Assembly: GCA_902651635.1 (NCBI GenBank)
Contig: CACRSC010000002.1
Span: forward strand, 446,837-510,836
Direction of reading: 5' to 3'
From: Mastigamoeba balamuthi
Lineage: Eukaryota; Evosea; Mastigamoebida; Mastigamoebidae
Length of the DNA stretch: 64,000 nucleotides
Part shown: in pieces, positions 45,001-55,327 of the stretch
Layout: the number at the start of each line of letters is the position of its first letter
Position numbering within the stretch: position 1 is the first letter of the stretch
Translations under genes and position numbers: made by a program
The notes under the pieces: generated by a model
What the model was told of the DNA's origin: nothing
The model's input: only the letters and a program-made list of their open reading frames with translations
Databases searched by the model: none

Positions 45001-46462
45001 AGCTCGCTGAAGTGGTCCGCGACGGCCCCGAGGCCCGCCATCAGCCACGAGCAGTACGACGCAAACGGCAGCTGGCGCAGCAGCGCGCACAGGTCCTCCT
45101 CCAGCGGCTGCAGCCCGCGCGGCTCCCCGGCAGCGGGCGGCGCGTCGGCGAGCGCCCGCACGGGCGGCTCGGGCAGCACGAAGCGCTTGGCGGGCCTCGC
45201 GAGCGTCGCGACGAGCTCGCAGAAGAGGTACGCGGTGCGCTCGTCCCAGGCGGCGGGCGGGGGCAGCTGGACGAGGCGCTGGGCGTGCCACTCGCTGCAG
45301 CCCGGGCAGCAGGCGAGGCAGCGCAGGATGAAGAGGTGGTCGTGCAGCGTGGCGCGCCGCAGCAGCGCCGAGCAGAGGTGCACGATCCACGAGTGCAGCG
45401 AGTCGTGGAACTGCTGCAGGGCGGGCGCCGGGGGCCTGTTGCGCTCGAAGAAGAAGAGCACGCAGAGCATGTGCAGCACGTGGTCCGCCTGGCGCCGGTC
45501 CTCCGGGGGCTGCAGGTCCGGCGCGCACGCGCAGACGGGGTCGCTCTCGCCGAGGCCCGCGCGGAAGAGGGGCCCGCCCACGAGGAACTCGTCGATGTAG
45601 TGCTTCACCATCAGCCTCGCGCTCTCCGCCTCCACCTCGTACAGCAGCAGCGTCTGCGCGGGGGGGGCAAGCCCGCAGCGCAGCACAGAGCCACAACCGC
45701 AAGGCCATTCGAGTTTGAGTTTCTGGGGCGACCAATTGATCGAGCATCGCAATAGCAGCCACGTATCAAAACTCAGTTGCACAAAACCGGGGAACGCACG
45801 GCAACTGACAACTAAACTGGAAACAGAGCAGCCACGCAGGCAGCACTGCAGCGCATAGACACGGACGGGCAGGCACACAGCACAGGGCCGAGAGGAGCGC
45901 ATCGGGGAGAATCGGGGAAACGGAAAGAGAGGGGCGGCGCAGACCTTTTCTCGGAGGACGCGGAGCTCCTGGAGGGCGAGGCACTGCTTGGTCATCTCGC
46001 CCTCGTCGATGCTGGCGACCTCGTACTCCTTGGAGCAGCTGACCAGCCGCGAGTGCGCAGAGCACCTCGCGGGCGGCGCGTCGACCTTCTTGGTCTCGCG
46101 GCGCCACACGCGGGCCTCTGCGGCGCGGACCTCTGCCTGGCGCGCGGCGACGTCGCGCACGAGGCCCTCGAGCTTGGCCGAGGCGCTGCGGGCGTTGGCG
46201 ACGAGCTCGTAGAAGTGGCTGCCCTCGAGGTCGCCCGGGGCGTCCACAAACGCCTGGGGCTCGGCCTCGGCCTCGGCGACGGCGGTCTCGCGGGGCTCCT
46301 CCTCCACGGCCTCGGCGGCGGCCGCGGCTGCCGCCTCCTGCTGCTGCGGCACAGGGGCCCCGCTGTCAGTGCGGCCGTCCGTGGCGCCCCCCAGTCACAC
46401 AAGCCAACTGCGCTCTGCGGGCTGCCTGGCTGCTGCCGCCAGTCCAGGTAGGTGCGGTCCAT
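39042..46462 (-). CDS. EPG5: EPG5 homologue, autophagosome-lysosome tether (frame broken by a 14-base duplication)
   Basis: EPG5 is a Rab7 effector that promotes fusion of autophagosomes with late endosomes or lysosomes. Family blocks occur in order: EGSHFYELV; HDHLFILRCLACCPG; LEEDLCALLRQLPF; ALPLLLWQPAPADLELL; ALNWGHHEDV; AWGWSLLARM; GCCRGCSGPVSFFFDVNEV; SILPILARFDVSK; GSGLLGLIGMGRASPYGLRF. Exons include 46462-46409, 46343-45945, 45653-44880 and a long one ending at 41640; the last runs from about 41172 to 39042. About 2,000 residues are encoded, shorter than the 2,579 of human EPG5, mainly at the N-terminus. A tandem 14-base repeat at 40606-40633 shifts the frame; both sides match the family, so the break is within a real gene. 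A tRNA-Val sits in the 41420-41639 intron. Confidence 0.88.
40606..40645 (-). repeat. 14-base tandem duplication that shifts the EPG5 frame
   Basis: The unit CAGCGCGGCCAGGG is present at 40606-40619 and 40620-40633, with 12 bases of a third copy after it. Upstream the frame reads FFCALAALPWPR. Downstream the family-like frame (PQCAQLLACLRVFVDK) is reached only if one 14-base copy is taken out. Fourteen is not a multiple of three and no GT is available for an intron, so this is a true frameshift, a polymorphism or an assembly error. Confidence 0.8.
41488..41558 (-). tRNA. tRNA-Val(GAC) inside an EPG5 intron
   Basis: The minus strand folds as a tRNA of 71 bases. The acceptor GGTCTCA pairs with TGGGACC (one G-T). 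The D arm is short (GTG...CAC). The anticodon stem TCGAC pairs with GTCGA around the loop TTGACGT, which gives anticodon GAC. The T stem CCAGG pairs with CCTGG around ATCAATA. The T loop lacks the usual first T-T, but TCAAT is present. It lies wholly within the 41420-41639 intron of EPG5 and on the same strand. Confidence 0.85.
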
Positions 46463-46789
46463 GGAACACGCGGTCACAGACACGCAAGACAGCACACAGG
46501 CAGGCATTGGGGTGGGGAATCCGACAGGCCGCCATGACACAACCGAGGATGCCCTCCTGGTGGCCCCGCCAGCCCACCCGAAAAATCAATTGCCGCGGGG
46601 GACACGGGCAGACCACGCTCCCGCGCCAATTGATTTGCGGCGACCGTCTCCACGGCCCAACCTAGCGCGCGCACACCCCGCAATCCCCAATCCCTCCTCG
46701 GGAAACCAATTGCGCACACCAATCCCGAAATCTCTCCCCCGGCAATCAATTGACGGCGGCGGGCCAGCAGCGCAGCCCGACGCGACGTG

Positions 46790-47185
46790 GCCGCCGGGCC
46801 CTGGGGGGGGAGAGAGAGAGAGAGAGAGAGATGAGGCGTGCCAGGGAGGCCTCGGCGGCTGCGGGGGAGGGGAGGAGGGCCCTGAGGGCTGCGAGCTGCC
46901 CCCGGGCGGCGTCGATGGGGGGCGCGGCCTCGGGGTACATCCGCAGCGCACTGGGCGCCCCCAGGTCGGGGCTCCGCGCCGTGATCCGCTCCAGCGCGGC
47001 CAGCGAGAACCGCTCGGCCGCCGGCGCCTGCGCTGACGTGGCGAAGACGGGGGCCAGGGCTGCGCGTCGACGGCCACGAAGGCGGCGGTGGGCGACGCCG
47101 GCGACGCTGAGGCCGCGGGGGCCGCGGGGGCAGGGGCCGGGGCAGCGCGCGGCTTCTTCTTGGGGCGCGCGCGCTGCGTCTCCAT
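46790..47185 (-). CDS. Putative Pro/Ala-rich coding segment, perhaps 5' exons of EPG5
   Basis: The minus strand opens METQRARPKKKPRAAPAPAP...SPTAAF. A 52-base intron with ends GTGGCC...GCGCAG then joins in frame to APAAERFSLAALERITARS, followed by ALRMYPEAAPPIDAARGQLA. In animal EPG5 a basic, Pro-rich N-terminus and a Leu-Tyr-Pro-Glu segment precede the block that begins the gene at 46462. This could therefore be its 5' end, with an intron over 46463-46789. I found no convincing donor at the 3' edge, so a separate small gene remains possible. Confidence 0.4.
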
Positions 47186-49301
47186 GGGGGGCGGCGGGGG
47201 TGGCGGCAACGACGGGGCAGACGCGGTGAGGTGTGTTTCGGGAAAGAATCTCTGCGGACGCAGAGACACTGGATATCCCCCGAAATATCTACGCAATCTG
47301 CTGCATATCCTGTGCGCGAATTAGGCAGACCGCTGGTTAACCCGATCCACTGGAAATATCTCCGTGGATTTAAAATAGAGCCCTGTTCCGACAAGGACGG
47401 ACCCCACCGAAATTCAAGTTTGGATATCAATTGAGTGCTTCTTTCTCAGAAACAGACAAAAATCAAAAAAAGATTACAGAAATATAAACTAATATACCAT
47501 AAATAATTACAAAGTGAAATCCAATAATGTTTAATTATCACTAAACACTTCGCTATCCCCTCTAGACCACTAGGAGGAATAAAAATCTCTGTATTCACTT
47601 CTGAGCAAAATGTCTAAGTGACATAGTAAGAAAAAGGGAACTGACTGTTATTATACACTAAAGCCTCTGATTATGGTACACAGATATACATGGAAAGACC
47701 ATCAAAAAAGGCTCTTACAGTTTACAGTTCCAAATGATATTACAGAACTGCAGCTATAAGAAGCAATTGATATTCACACTTGAATTTCAGTTGCTTGCCA
47801 GAACAGGACTCTTAAATTTACAGAGATATTCTGAGCAGATTGGGATGGTAGTATACTGAAAAGCCCCCAAGACAACAAAAAAACCCCTGAAGGTTGTAAC
47901 TTTCGTATACTATCTACCCACCTCGCAAATATGTTCGTGCTAAAATAATTCGAGTGGAATGACGTCACACTGCTTGAATCCTATTTTCAAGCAGAGAGAC
48001 GACCCTCCATTCGGGCCCGACATCATTTTCCTGCAGGATATGCCCCAGTTCAGGGCACACATACAACAGAGGCAGGAGGAAGAGCCAAGTCCTCCTGGAT
48101 TCACAGGCATTTTTGTTGTTTCACCAGGGGCGAACTAAAGCTGGGTGCAAGGCAGATCTACTGAATCCACGGATTTACGGCCCACTTTGCAATCGGACAG
48201 CAGTGGCCTTTCAGGTGTGGCGGCCGAGATTATATCCACGGCATTCAAAACTATGAGGCCCAAGCATCAGCGAGCAAGGACCGAGGGCGTGCGTGCGGTG
48301 GGCCGGCGAACCGTTTTATTTAGGGTTTGTTTTTACCCATTTTGTGCCCCATCATTTGGCGCCTGTTCGTGTCTGGGAACCCTTTTCACTGTTTTCCTCT
48401 TTAGTCAGTTCATGAAAACCGGGTACGAAAACTCATCCCCGCAGCGCTGGCGCCACGGGGCAGCACAACGACTGTCTCTTCCCAACTCCGCGCGCGCGAT
48501 AGCGCCGCTCTGGGTCGAGCCCCCTCGTTCCGCCCACGGAACCCACGGAATACTGTGAACCATTCTTACGTCACAATGGTCCTGCAGCAGCAGCTCTGCA
48601 ACAGAGGGCGCGGGGGACCGCATCTAGAATCGCAGAACACCGTTGGTACAGTGATCGCCCCCTCCTTGCCCGCGCAGGCCTGGAGGTCTTTGCGCTTGGG
48701 GAGAAGGGTAGACGGGCAGCGCAGGACAGCTTAGCCGAAAGTGGGGTGTGGCGAACGCCACTCACAGGGCGTTCAGTTCCTGCGAGAACGGGCTGCTGGC
48801 GGTTTTTTCAGGCCGCCCTGAACAATGCAGGGGCAGTCGAAAACACATGCGCGTTGCGGTGTGGGTCCCGGGCGCGGCGGCTGTGGCGCGGCGCTGGGGT
48901 CCCGCTGGAATAACAGGACGTTCTTCTATGCCCGAAGGACCTTTTCTGCGTTTTCCAAACAAATCGAAGGCGGAACGGGCTCGAGGCAAAAATCCAGCAG
49001 GAACTGTTGCGGTTTTTCCAACGCCAATCCTTCTCGCCGAGTGTGCGCCCGGAGTCCCCTCGCGCCCCCGAGCGTCGGAGTATCGCCTCGTGGGGCCGAC
49101 GTCCCGGGATTTGCAAGAGAAAACAGGCGGGGCGGCCGAGAGCGAGAGCACTGGACCGGTGCGGGTAGAAAGGAAAAAACAAAACAAGCGCCCTTGGAAA
49201 ACGAATGTTCTACGGTGGGCGAGCGATCGGAGGGGAATGGAGGGCGGGCGAGTGGGTGAGGCGGGGGCGGGGGCGGGGGGGGGGGGGGGGGGGGCGGCGG
49301 G
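47186..49301. other. Intergenic stretch with an AT-rich island
   Basis: A strongly AT-rich stretch (about 47430-48000) follows the divergent end of the EPG5 region, then GC-rich DNA from 48150 on. No gene, tRNA or transposon fragment was recognised. A poly-G run (about 49275-49294) leads into the sequence gap. Confidence 0.45.
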
Positions 49302-49347
49302 NNNNNNNNNNNNNNNNNNNNNNNNNNNNNNNNNNNNNNNNNNNNNN
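49302..49347. other. Assembly gap (46 N)
   Basis: A run of undetermined bases directly after a poly-G stretch. It lies just past the 3' end of family member D, whose stop codon is on the far side and is not affected. Confidence 0.99.
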
Positions 49348-49370
49348 GTGGGAGTGCGCGTCGGTGCTTG

Positions 49371-50996
49371 TCACGGGCGGGGGTGCGAGTGCGGGAGCTG
49401 CGGGGGCCCCATGAGCGTGAGGGCGAGGAGGTTCTGGAGGAGCAGCACTCTGGCGATGTTCGCCTGCCTCATGGTCTCGAGCTCGCTCATCTGCTGTGCC
49501 ACCTGCGTCTGGTCTTCGGGGCACGCGCTGGGCTCCTCGGCCACCTGCTGGAGGGGCTCTGGCTCTGGCTCTGGCTCGGGTTCGGGCTCAATGGGCTGGG
49601 GCTCGATGGGCTCAGGCACGGGCACTGGCAGAGGCTCCGGGTGGCTGGGCTCCTGATCGAGCTCGAGAAGGTCCAGACGCATGGGATCGTCGTCGAATGG
49701 GAACGCCAGTGGGCTCTGCGGTGCCGATGCGAACGCGGCAACGGGGGCGATGGTCATTGCGAGCGGCGCCTCGGCCACAGCAGCGGGCAGCTCGAGGAAA
49801 TGGGGCTCCTGCTGGGGCTGCTGCTCGTGCTGCTGCTGCTGCTGCTGCTGTGGTTGCTCCTGTTGGTGGAGTTGCTGCTGTGGCTGTTCCTGCTCCTGCT
49901 GCTGGAGTTGCTGCTCCTGCTGCTCCAGCTGCTGCCGCTGCTGCTCGTGCTGCTGTTGCTGTTGCTGCAGCTGCTCCTGCAGCTGCTGGAGCTGGAGCTG
50001 GAGCTGCTCCTGGTGCTCTTGGTGCTCCTGTTCCCGCGTCGCGCTGGGAGCGCTGTGGCTGTCGCTCTGGGGCGCTGCCGGGTCGGCGACGACCGCCGGC
50101 GACGTTCGCTGGGACGAGTGCCGGGATCGTCGCGAGGGCGCGGGAGGGGCGTCGGCCCCTGCAGCGGCTGGTGCCGCTGGCCCGCGGGTGCGGAAGATCT
50201 GCAGGGCGCTTTTGGAGCAGAGCTGCAGGCGGTCGCTGTGCAGGCGGCACACGACGATGCCCCGCGTGTTGGCGATCTCCAGCAGCAGCACCACCTTCCC
50301 GCCCAGGTGCAGCCTCGACGAGTTGCACCACCTGCGGTGGCGCAGCGCCCCAGCCAGCCCCCGTGTCAGCCCCTCGGTGCGGTGCCGATGTGGGGGGAGG
50401 GCAGTGGGCTTGGGGAACACTACGATCTGCATTGGTCGAACACAAACACCAGCTCGTCGCCCTCGAGCGCTGGCGCCGGCGCCTCGGGCGAGCACTCGAC
50501 AGAGATGTTGGGCTTCTCGATGGGGACGCAGCAGCGCGTGCAGGGCTCGAGCGCTGCGGAAGGGGGCGGGGATGGTCGGCATCGGCCCCAAGGAGAAAAG
50601 AAGCAGAGACAGAAGCCCCGAGAACAAGTCGTGCGGGGTGGCTCGGGACGCACGCCGGTCCTCGCAGCAGTTGAGCAGCACCGCGCGCCTGCCCGACTCC
50701 CACACGGTCTCGGGGGTCACGGAGTTGCTCTCGAGCCACGCGGGGCGCACGGCGATGCAGACCTGCGAGCGGGGCGCTCAGACGAGATAGAGGGGCGGAG
50801 TTGCCGGCCCCCGTGGTGTTCAATTTTTGCCAAGACGAAAATAGGGAGAAGACGAGGGGGCGGCCCCCTCGGCGGGCTGCAAGCGGGCACGAGCGGCCAT
50901 TGAGGGGGGGGGAGTGGGCACGTGTGGGGGGGTCACCTGAAATGTGGCAGTGCGGAATATGCGCGTCTGTGACACCCACATTCTCGGCTGGGCCAT
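49371..50996 (-). CDS. Family A-D protein, member D (polyglutamine-containing)
   Basis: Four-exon member of the family. Exon 1 is 50996-50937 (MAQPRMWVSQTRIFRTATFQ) with a GTGACC donor. Exon 2 holds VCIAVRPAWLESNSVTP, VWESGRRAVLLN and ends CEDR. Exon 3 holds PLEPCTRCCVPIEKPNISV and ELVFVFDQCRS. Exon 4 holds WCNSSRLHLGGKVVLLLEI and CRLHSDRLQLCSKSALQ. It is followed by a long Gln-rich tract (about 49815-50030), a Pro/Glu repeat of PEPEPE type and the C-terminal helix LETMRQANIARVLLLQNLL. Phases 0, 1, 2 match the other members. The Gln tract is the longest linker in the family. Low-complexity linkers around a Cys-rich core are common in amoebozoan regulatory proteins; the biochemical role is not known. 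Confidence 0.75.
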
Positions 50997-52657
50997 TGTG
51001 ACGAGGGCACAATAACGGGTGTGATAATCGCCAAGGCGAACTAGTGCGTTAGTGTCTGGCACTGGGCTGTGCCGGAATAAAACGGAACGGGTCGAAGAGG
51101 GTAACGGCGCGGTCGGAAAGTGACGTAGTGGCTGGGGCGTCTATCTCCCGTGGGGTGGAGCGATTTCTGTGGGGCCGACGGCCACCGAATTCGAAAAACG
51201 AGAATCTGTCATGCCGTTGGTCGTCTGCGAGTCTGGCCAGACGCCTCGCAACACCCCCGAGACCCCAAGAGTGTCCAAAGCGCAGCCTCTGGGCAGAACA
51301 CCGCGACACGGCGCACGGGATTCGTTTCCCTCCCGCCAAATTTCAACTGAACAGAACCGTCAAGCGGTGAGAAACCTGAACTCGGGGCCACAGGCGTACC
51401 GGCATTCACCTCTCAGGGCATGCACGAGTGGCGACCCCTGGCCGTCGTTGGTTTCGAACTCTGACCAGCAGTCAGCGGCGCCGTGCCTGCCAGCGACGAA
51501 TAGTCCCCAGAGTTCCAAAACCGCACGATGCAGATGCGGAGGCTGCTGCGAGTGGCGGAGCGTCCTGCAGTGGCGTCGCCGCAGTGGTTCTTATGGCTGA
51601 TGTTGTTGGCGATGGCACCGGACGCTCTGCTGTTGTGATGGCATAGCTTTGCCGTCCGAGGGCTGCGAGGGCTTCTGAGGACCGTCAGCTTAGGCACCAC
51701 AACACCCCCACTTACTCGCCCTCATCCGAGGGCTCGGAGTGAGTCGCGTGTGCGTACTATGACCGGTTGAACTGAGAGGGCACGGCCCCAGCCAGGACAG
51801 CGCGTGAAGTTCGACATGCTGCGGGCCCTTGTAAGTAATTCAGTTTGAGAGAGGGGAGAGAGCGCAGAGGTGGACCGATTGACACTCCTACGGGCTTGCT
51901 CACCGGTTTCTTTATGTGTGTGCATTGCTGGCTGTGCGTTTCCGTTGTGCCGACTTCTACTGGCTGGGCTGGCTCACAGTGGGGTAAAGGGTGTTCTGAC
52001 GTCAGGTATCGCAAACTGGCGTGGAGGAACTTAAGTGAGGACCCGCGCAATAGACGGGTGCTCGATTCTGCAGTTTTTCAGTTTCCGTTGGAAGAGACGG
52101 GGCGCCAAGGGGATGTTAGCGGAAGCGGAGCCGCAGGATGGGGTGGCACGCCCGTGGATGCGCTGGGCTCAGGCGCAGCCTTTTCGAAAACTGACATCAC
52201 CTCTGGTCCCCCTCATGCGCAGGGCCAAAGAAGGGGTAAGCACCCCCAGATCTCAAACGTGAATCGTGCCGGAAAGAGCAGTGGTCTGTTGTGCATCCTC
52301 CCCGGCTCTGGGACCCGTGCATGTCTTCAATACCGGGCCATCTGCAGGTTCACGACACTCGACATCAGTCCTGCATTCCGCATTCATTTATTGACAAAGC
52401 TAATGGCCGATCGGCGGCGGCCCATCCGAGTGATCGGTGCCGCTGCCCCGACGGTGTGGGGGCAGACGAAGACCTTGTGCTACACATAAAACCAACGAGA
52501 ATCAGCGCACGGCCAGACACTTAAGGAGACGGTTGTCTTATGAAGGGGAGCAGGGCTATTCTATTGGGGCCTCTGCGGTGCATGTGCGTTCGATGGCCTG
52601 CGCAGCAGCAGGAGTGCCGCGCAGTGGGAAGGAGAGCGGGCGGAGGGTCGAGGCTTC
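50997..52657. other. Intergenic stretch
   Basis: About 1.66 kb without a recognisable gene. The last 220 bases resemble DNA at 56330-56551 and belong to the segment duplicated with the two Cys-rich genes. Confidence 0.4.
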
Positions 52658-53091
52658 TCAGCAGAGAAGGCCCAGAGCCGCCGTGACAGCCACAACGGCG
52701 GGGGCAGCGACGCCGGCGGCTCCCTTGTCGGCCTTCTTGCAGACGTCGTCGGCCTTGCAGGGGAACGTGTTGCCCTCGACGAAGATGGCCTTGCAGGCGG
52801 TGATGGTTGCGTCCATGGGGCAGCCCTTGCCGCCGAGGCAGCCGAGGTACGCGGGGTAGCACGTGCAGGCCACCTTGCCCGCGTCCGTCGCCGCGTCGGC
52901 CGAGCACTTCTGGTACTCGTTGAGGCACGACGTGACCTGCGCCTGGTCGCACGCCGCGCTGGCGACCGCTGCGAAGCTGTGGGGCAGACAGTCGAGGCTC
53001 AGAAGGAGGAGGGCACTCGTGCGCTTCGGTGAGGAATGAGGAGAGCCACGCACACGAGGGCAGCGACGACGATGCTCGCGATGCACTTCAT
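52658..53091 (-). CDS. Small secreted Cys-rich protein, probably GPI-anchored, copy 1
   Basis: Two exons, 53091-53054 and 52976-52658, join as MKCIASIVVAALV|FAAVASAACDQA and give a 118-residue product. This creates a clean signal peptide ending at ASA before ACDQAQ. The mature part has about ten cysteines (CDQAQVTSCLNEYQKC, CTCYPAYLGCLGGKGC, CKAIF, CKADDVC), probably paired. It ends in a short polar stretch and a hydrophobic tail (AAPAVVAVTAALGLLC) with no charged residue after it, as expected for GPI attachment. A surface role is likely. I do not recognise the family. A close copy is at 56552-56993. Confidence 0.8.
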
Positions 53092-53193
53092 TCTCTGCGT
53101 TCGGTGGGCTGGAGGAGCTTGCGGGGAGAGGGTGGGCTTGCTGCCTGTGTGGCTTTTGTTGCGACTGATGCCTCTGTGGCTTTGCAGGTCGGG

Positions 53194-53200
53194 TTTTTAT
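53194..53200 (-). promoter_or_regulatory. TATA-like element of Cys-rich copy 1
   Basis: ATAAAAA on the minus strand lies about 105 bases before the ATG at 53091. The matching spot upstream of copy 2 holds TTAAAA, so position is conserved while sequence drifts. Confidence 0.35.
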
Positions 53201-53935
53201 GGGGGAGAAGTTGTGCTCACACGTCAGCTTATGACGTGTTGAAAAGGAACCTTGCGGGGCCGCTCTCGCTGAGACGCCGGCTGCGTGTCCACACAGGTCC
53301 CACTGGCATCCTCGCGGTGGGGCACCGGATCTCTACCGGGGCTACCAGTGACGCAACGAACTCGAAACGTCCACAATTGGTGCAGCGGCCAACATGAGGC
53401 GCCGGCGATGCGGCGAGCCCGCAGGACGCCTCCTGGGCGCTTCCTAACTGTGCGTGCGTGTGGCCGGGAAAGAGGCGGTGGCGGTGCTGTTGGCGTCACG
53501 AACAAGAAACCTCCTGTGCCGTGTTTCAGCGCCATGTAAAGTAGTCCCTGTAGCGGCAGCTGCTGAAGGGGCCCTCCCCCATCCCCTGCGCCCCCCTGTG
53601 TGGGCTGTTCGTCGCGCCACAGGGGAGAAGAGGCAAGCCGATGGCCCTCTGTGGTCGTGTGCCCGGGCTGTACTGCGGGGCCACTCATTGAGCTCTTGCC
53701 CTCCTTGGGTTGTGCAGGAAAAGCGGCATTAAGCCCGAAGAGAGCACCAACCTCAGGGCTCCGGTGTGGGCTGCCACAATGGCTCTGGTACTCATGTGCT
53801 CCCCCCTCCTCCCGTGTCTGACTGCCCCGGGTGGATGGAACACACGACAGCGGTGGTGGGGCCATGGAGTAGGCGCTCGGCCAACAGGCCTTACGCGCGA
53901 TTTGCCTGTGCTCTGGGGGAGGGGGTCTGCTGCGC
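53201..53935. other. Intergenic stretch between Cys-rich copy 1 and the DUF4419 gene
   Basis: No supported gene. Frames on both strands are unconserved. The 3' UTR of the DUF4419 gene should lie near 53700-53935. Confidence 0.4.
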
Positions 53936-55327
53936 CTACATCAGCGCGAGCTGCTTGAAGAGGCCCTCGTCGGTTATCTCGTACTGCAGCTGCCCGTAGC
54001 ACGGCAGCAGGAACGCCCCGTCGGCGCTCAGCGTGCTGTAGAACAGCCCCGTGCACGAGCAGAACATCCTCTTGCTCTCGACGTTGCGCCACGCCACGAG
54101 CCCGCTGTGCCTCGGGAAGTCCAGCACGCTGTCGAACGACCTCAGCTGCGGGTCGACCCTCGCCCTGCCGTCGTCGTTCTGGTTGCCGCTCCCCGGCTGC
54201 GCGAAGTAGAGGCGGGACAGCCAGCCGCAGCAGAAGTAGGGGTGCCCGCTGCCGCAGTTGGCCGTGATCCAGAAGCACGCGCTGAAGAACGTCTGGGCGG
54301 CCTCGGCGTTGGCCCGGACGGACATGTCGCAGTGCGCGTAGGCGTCGATCTCGCAGACGAGGCCCGCGACGTCCCTGCAGTACTCGGCAAACTGCGTCGT
54401 GCGGGGCGTGTCGCAGGCGGCCACGTGGTCGCCCAGCTCTCGGCACATGCCTGCCAGGCGCTGCCACTCGTCGCTGCCCCCGTCGATCCTGAAGTGCGGA
54501 ATCCCGCACTTCGAACTGCGAGAACAGAAACGCACAAAATCAATTGATTTTCGCCCCATAAAGCAGAAAGAAACAAAAAACCCCCCAGCCGACGACGCAG
54601 TGCGGGGCGGCGCCGCCACGCACGTCTCGTAGTTGTAGAAGGGGCTGGCAGCGGCGGCGAGGGCCGAGGCCGCAGCCTGGCGGTAGCCGGGCCCCGCCGA
54701 GGCGAAGTCGCTGTGGGCCACGAGCTCCGCGATGCGCCTGTCGCTGAGGCTCGCCTCCAGCATCTGCGCCAGCTGCCCCAGCGGCATCTGCTCGTCGTCC
54801 CTGCTCACCATGAGCCTCAGGGTCCGCTTGGTGCCGTCTGTCGCGCTGGTGAAGAGCGGGCGGTAGGCTTTCGGGGCAGCGACGCTGTCCCGTGCGAACT
54901 CCGAGGCCACAGCGACCCACACGAGGTCCGGGCGCAGCACGCAGCCCCGCTCCTGCGCCCAGCACGTGTAGACGTACCAGGCCAGCCCCTGGTGCCCGTG
55001 GGCCGCAGCCCCCAGGGCCGCCACGGGCTCGGCGTCGCTGGGGCCGTCGCAGGGCCACAGCAGCGCAGACACGAGCCGCGCAGAGGACGCCAGCTCGGGG
55101 GCGACGCTCGCCGTGAAGCCGCCCGGGGGCAGGCCGCTGGGGTCGGGGGCGTGCGGGCAGCGCAGCGTGTTGAGGACGACGCTGGCGGGCCTACGGGGCG
55201 GCGGGGGCGGCACGGGCGCAGCGCTGTTGTCGACGGGCTGCTCCATGTCGGGCACGAAGCTCGGCAAGGCCCAGCGGGGCGGGGGGGCCAGGCGCTGGGC
55301 CAGGGCCGCGCCGGTGAGGAGCGCCAT
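53936..55327 (-). CDS. DUF4419 domain protein
   Basis: Two exons, 55327-54624 and 54515-53936, join as NYET|SKCGIPHF and give about 427 residues. The alternative unspliced frame stays open but would insert 36 residues of unlikely sequence. DUF4419 features are visible in order: a W-Y-V-Y-T-C-W segment followed by LRPDLVWVAVASEFARDS; RDDEQMPLGQLAQML; SDFASAGPGYRQAAASAL; and CGIPHFRIDGGSDEWQRLAG, the most diagnostic part of the family. The family is found in fungi and amoebozoans and its activity is unknown. The C-terminal part (SGLVAWRNVESKRMF) is also typical. The gene lies between two copies of the Cys-rich gene on the same strand. Confidence 0.85.
   Translation of the reverse strand: MALLTGAALAQRLAPPPRWALPSFVPDMEQPVDNSAAPVPPPPPRRPASVVLNTLRCPHAPDPSGLPPGGFTASVAPELASSARLVSALLWPCDGPSDAEPVAALGAAAHGHQGLAWYVYTCWAQERGCVLRPDLVWVAVASEFARDSVAAPKAYRPLFTSATDGTKRTLRLMVSRDDEQMPLGQLAQMLEASLSDRRIAELVAHSDFASAGPGYRQAAASALAAAASPFYNYETCVAAPPRTASSAGGFFVSFCFMGRKSIDFVRFCSRSSKCGIPHFRIDGGSDEWQRLAGMCRELGDHVAACDTPRTTQFAEYCRDVAGLVCEIDAYAHCDMSVRANAEAAQTFFSACFWITANCGSGHPYFCCGWLSRLYFAQPGSGNQNDDGRARVDPQLRSFDSVLDFPRHSGLVAWRNVESKRMFCSCTGLFYSTLSADGAFLLPCYGQLQYEITDEGLFKQLALM

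Noticed and set aside
41748-45755. Plus-strand open frame of 1,335 codons opposite EPG5
   Set aside because: It is the antisense of the EPG5 exons, kept open by GC-rich codons; composition is Arg/Gly/Ala with no family features.
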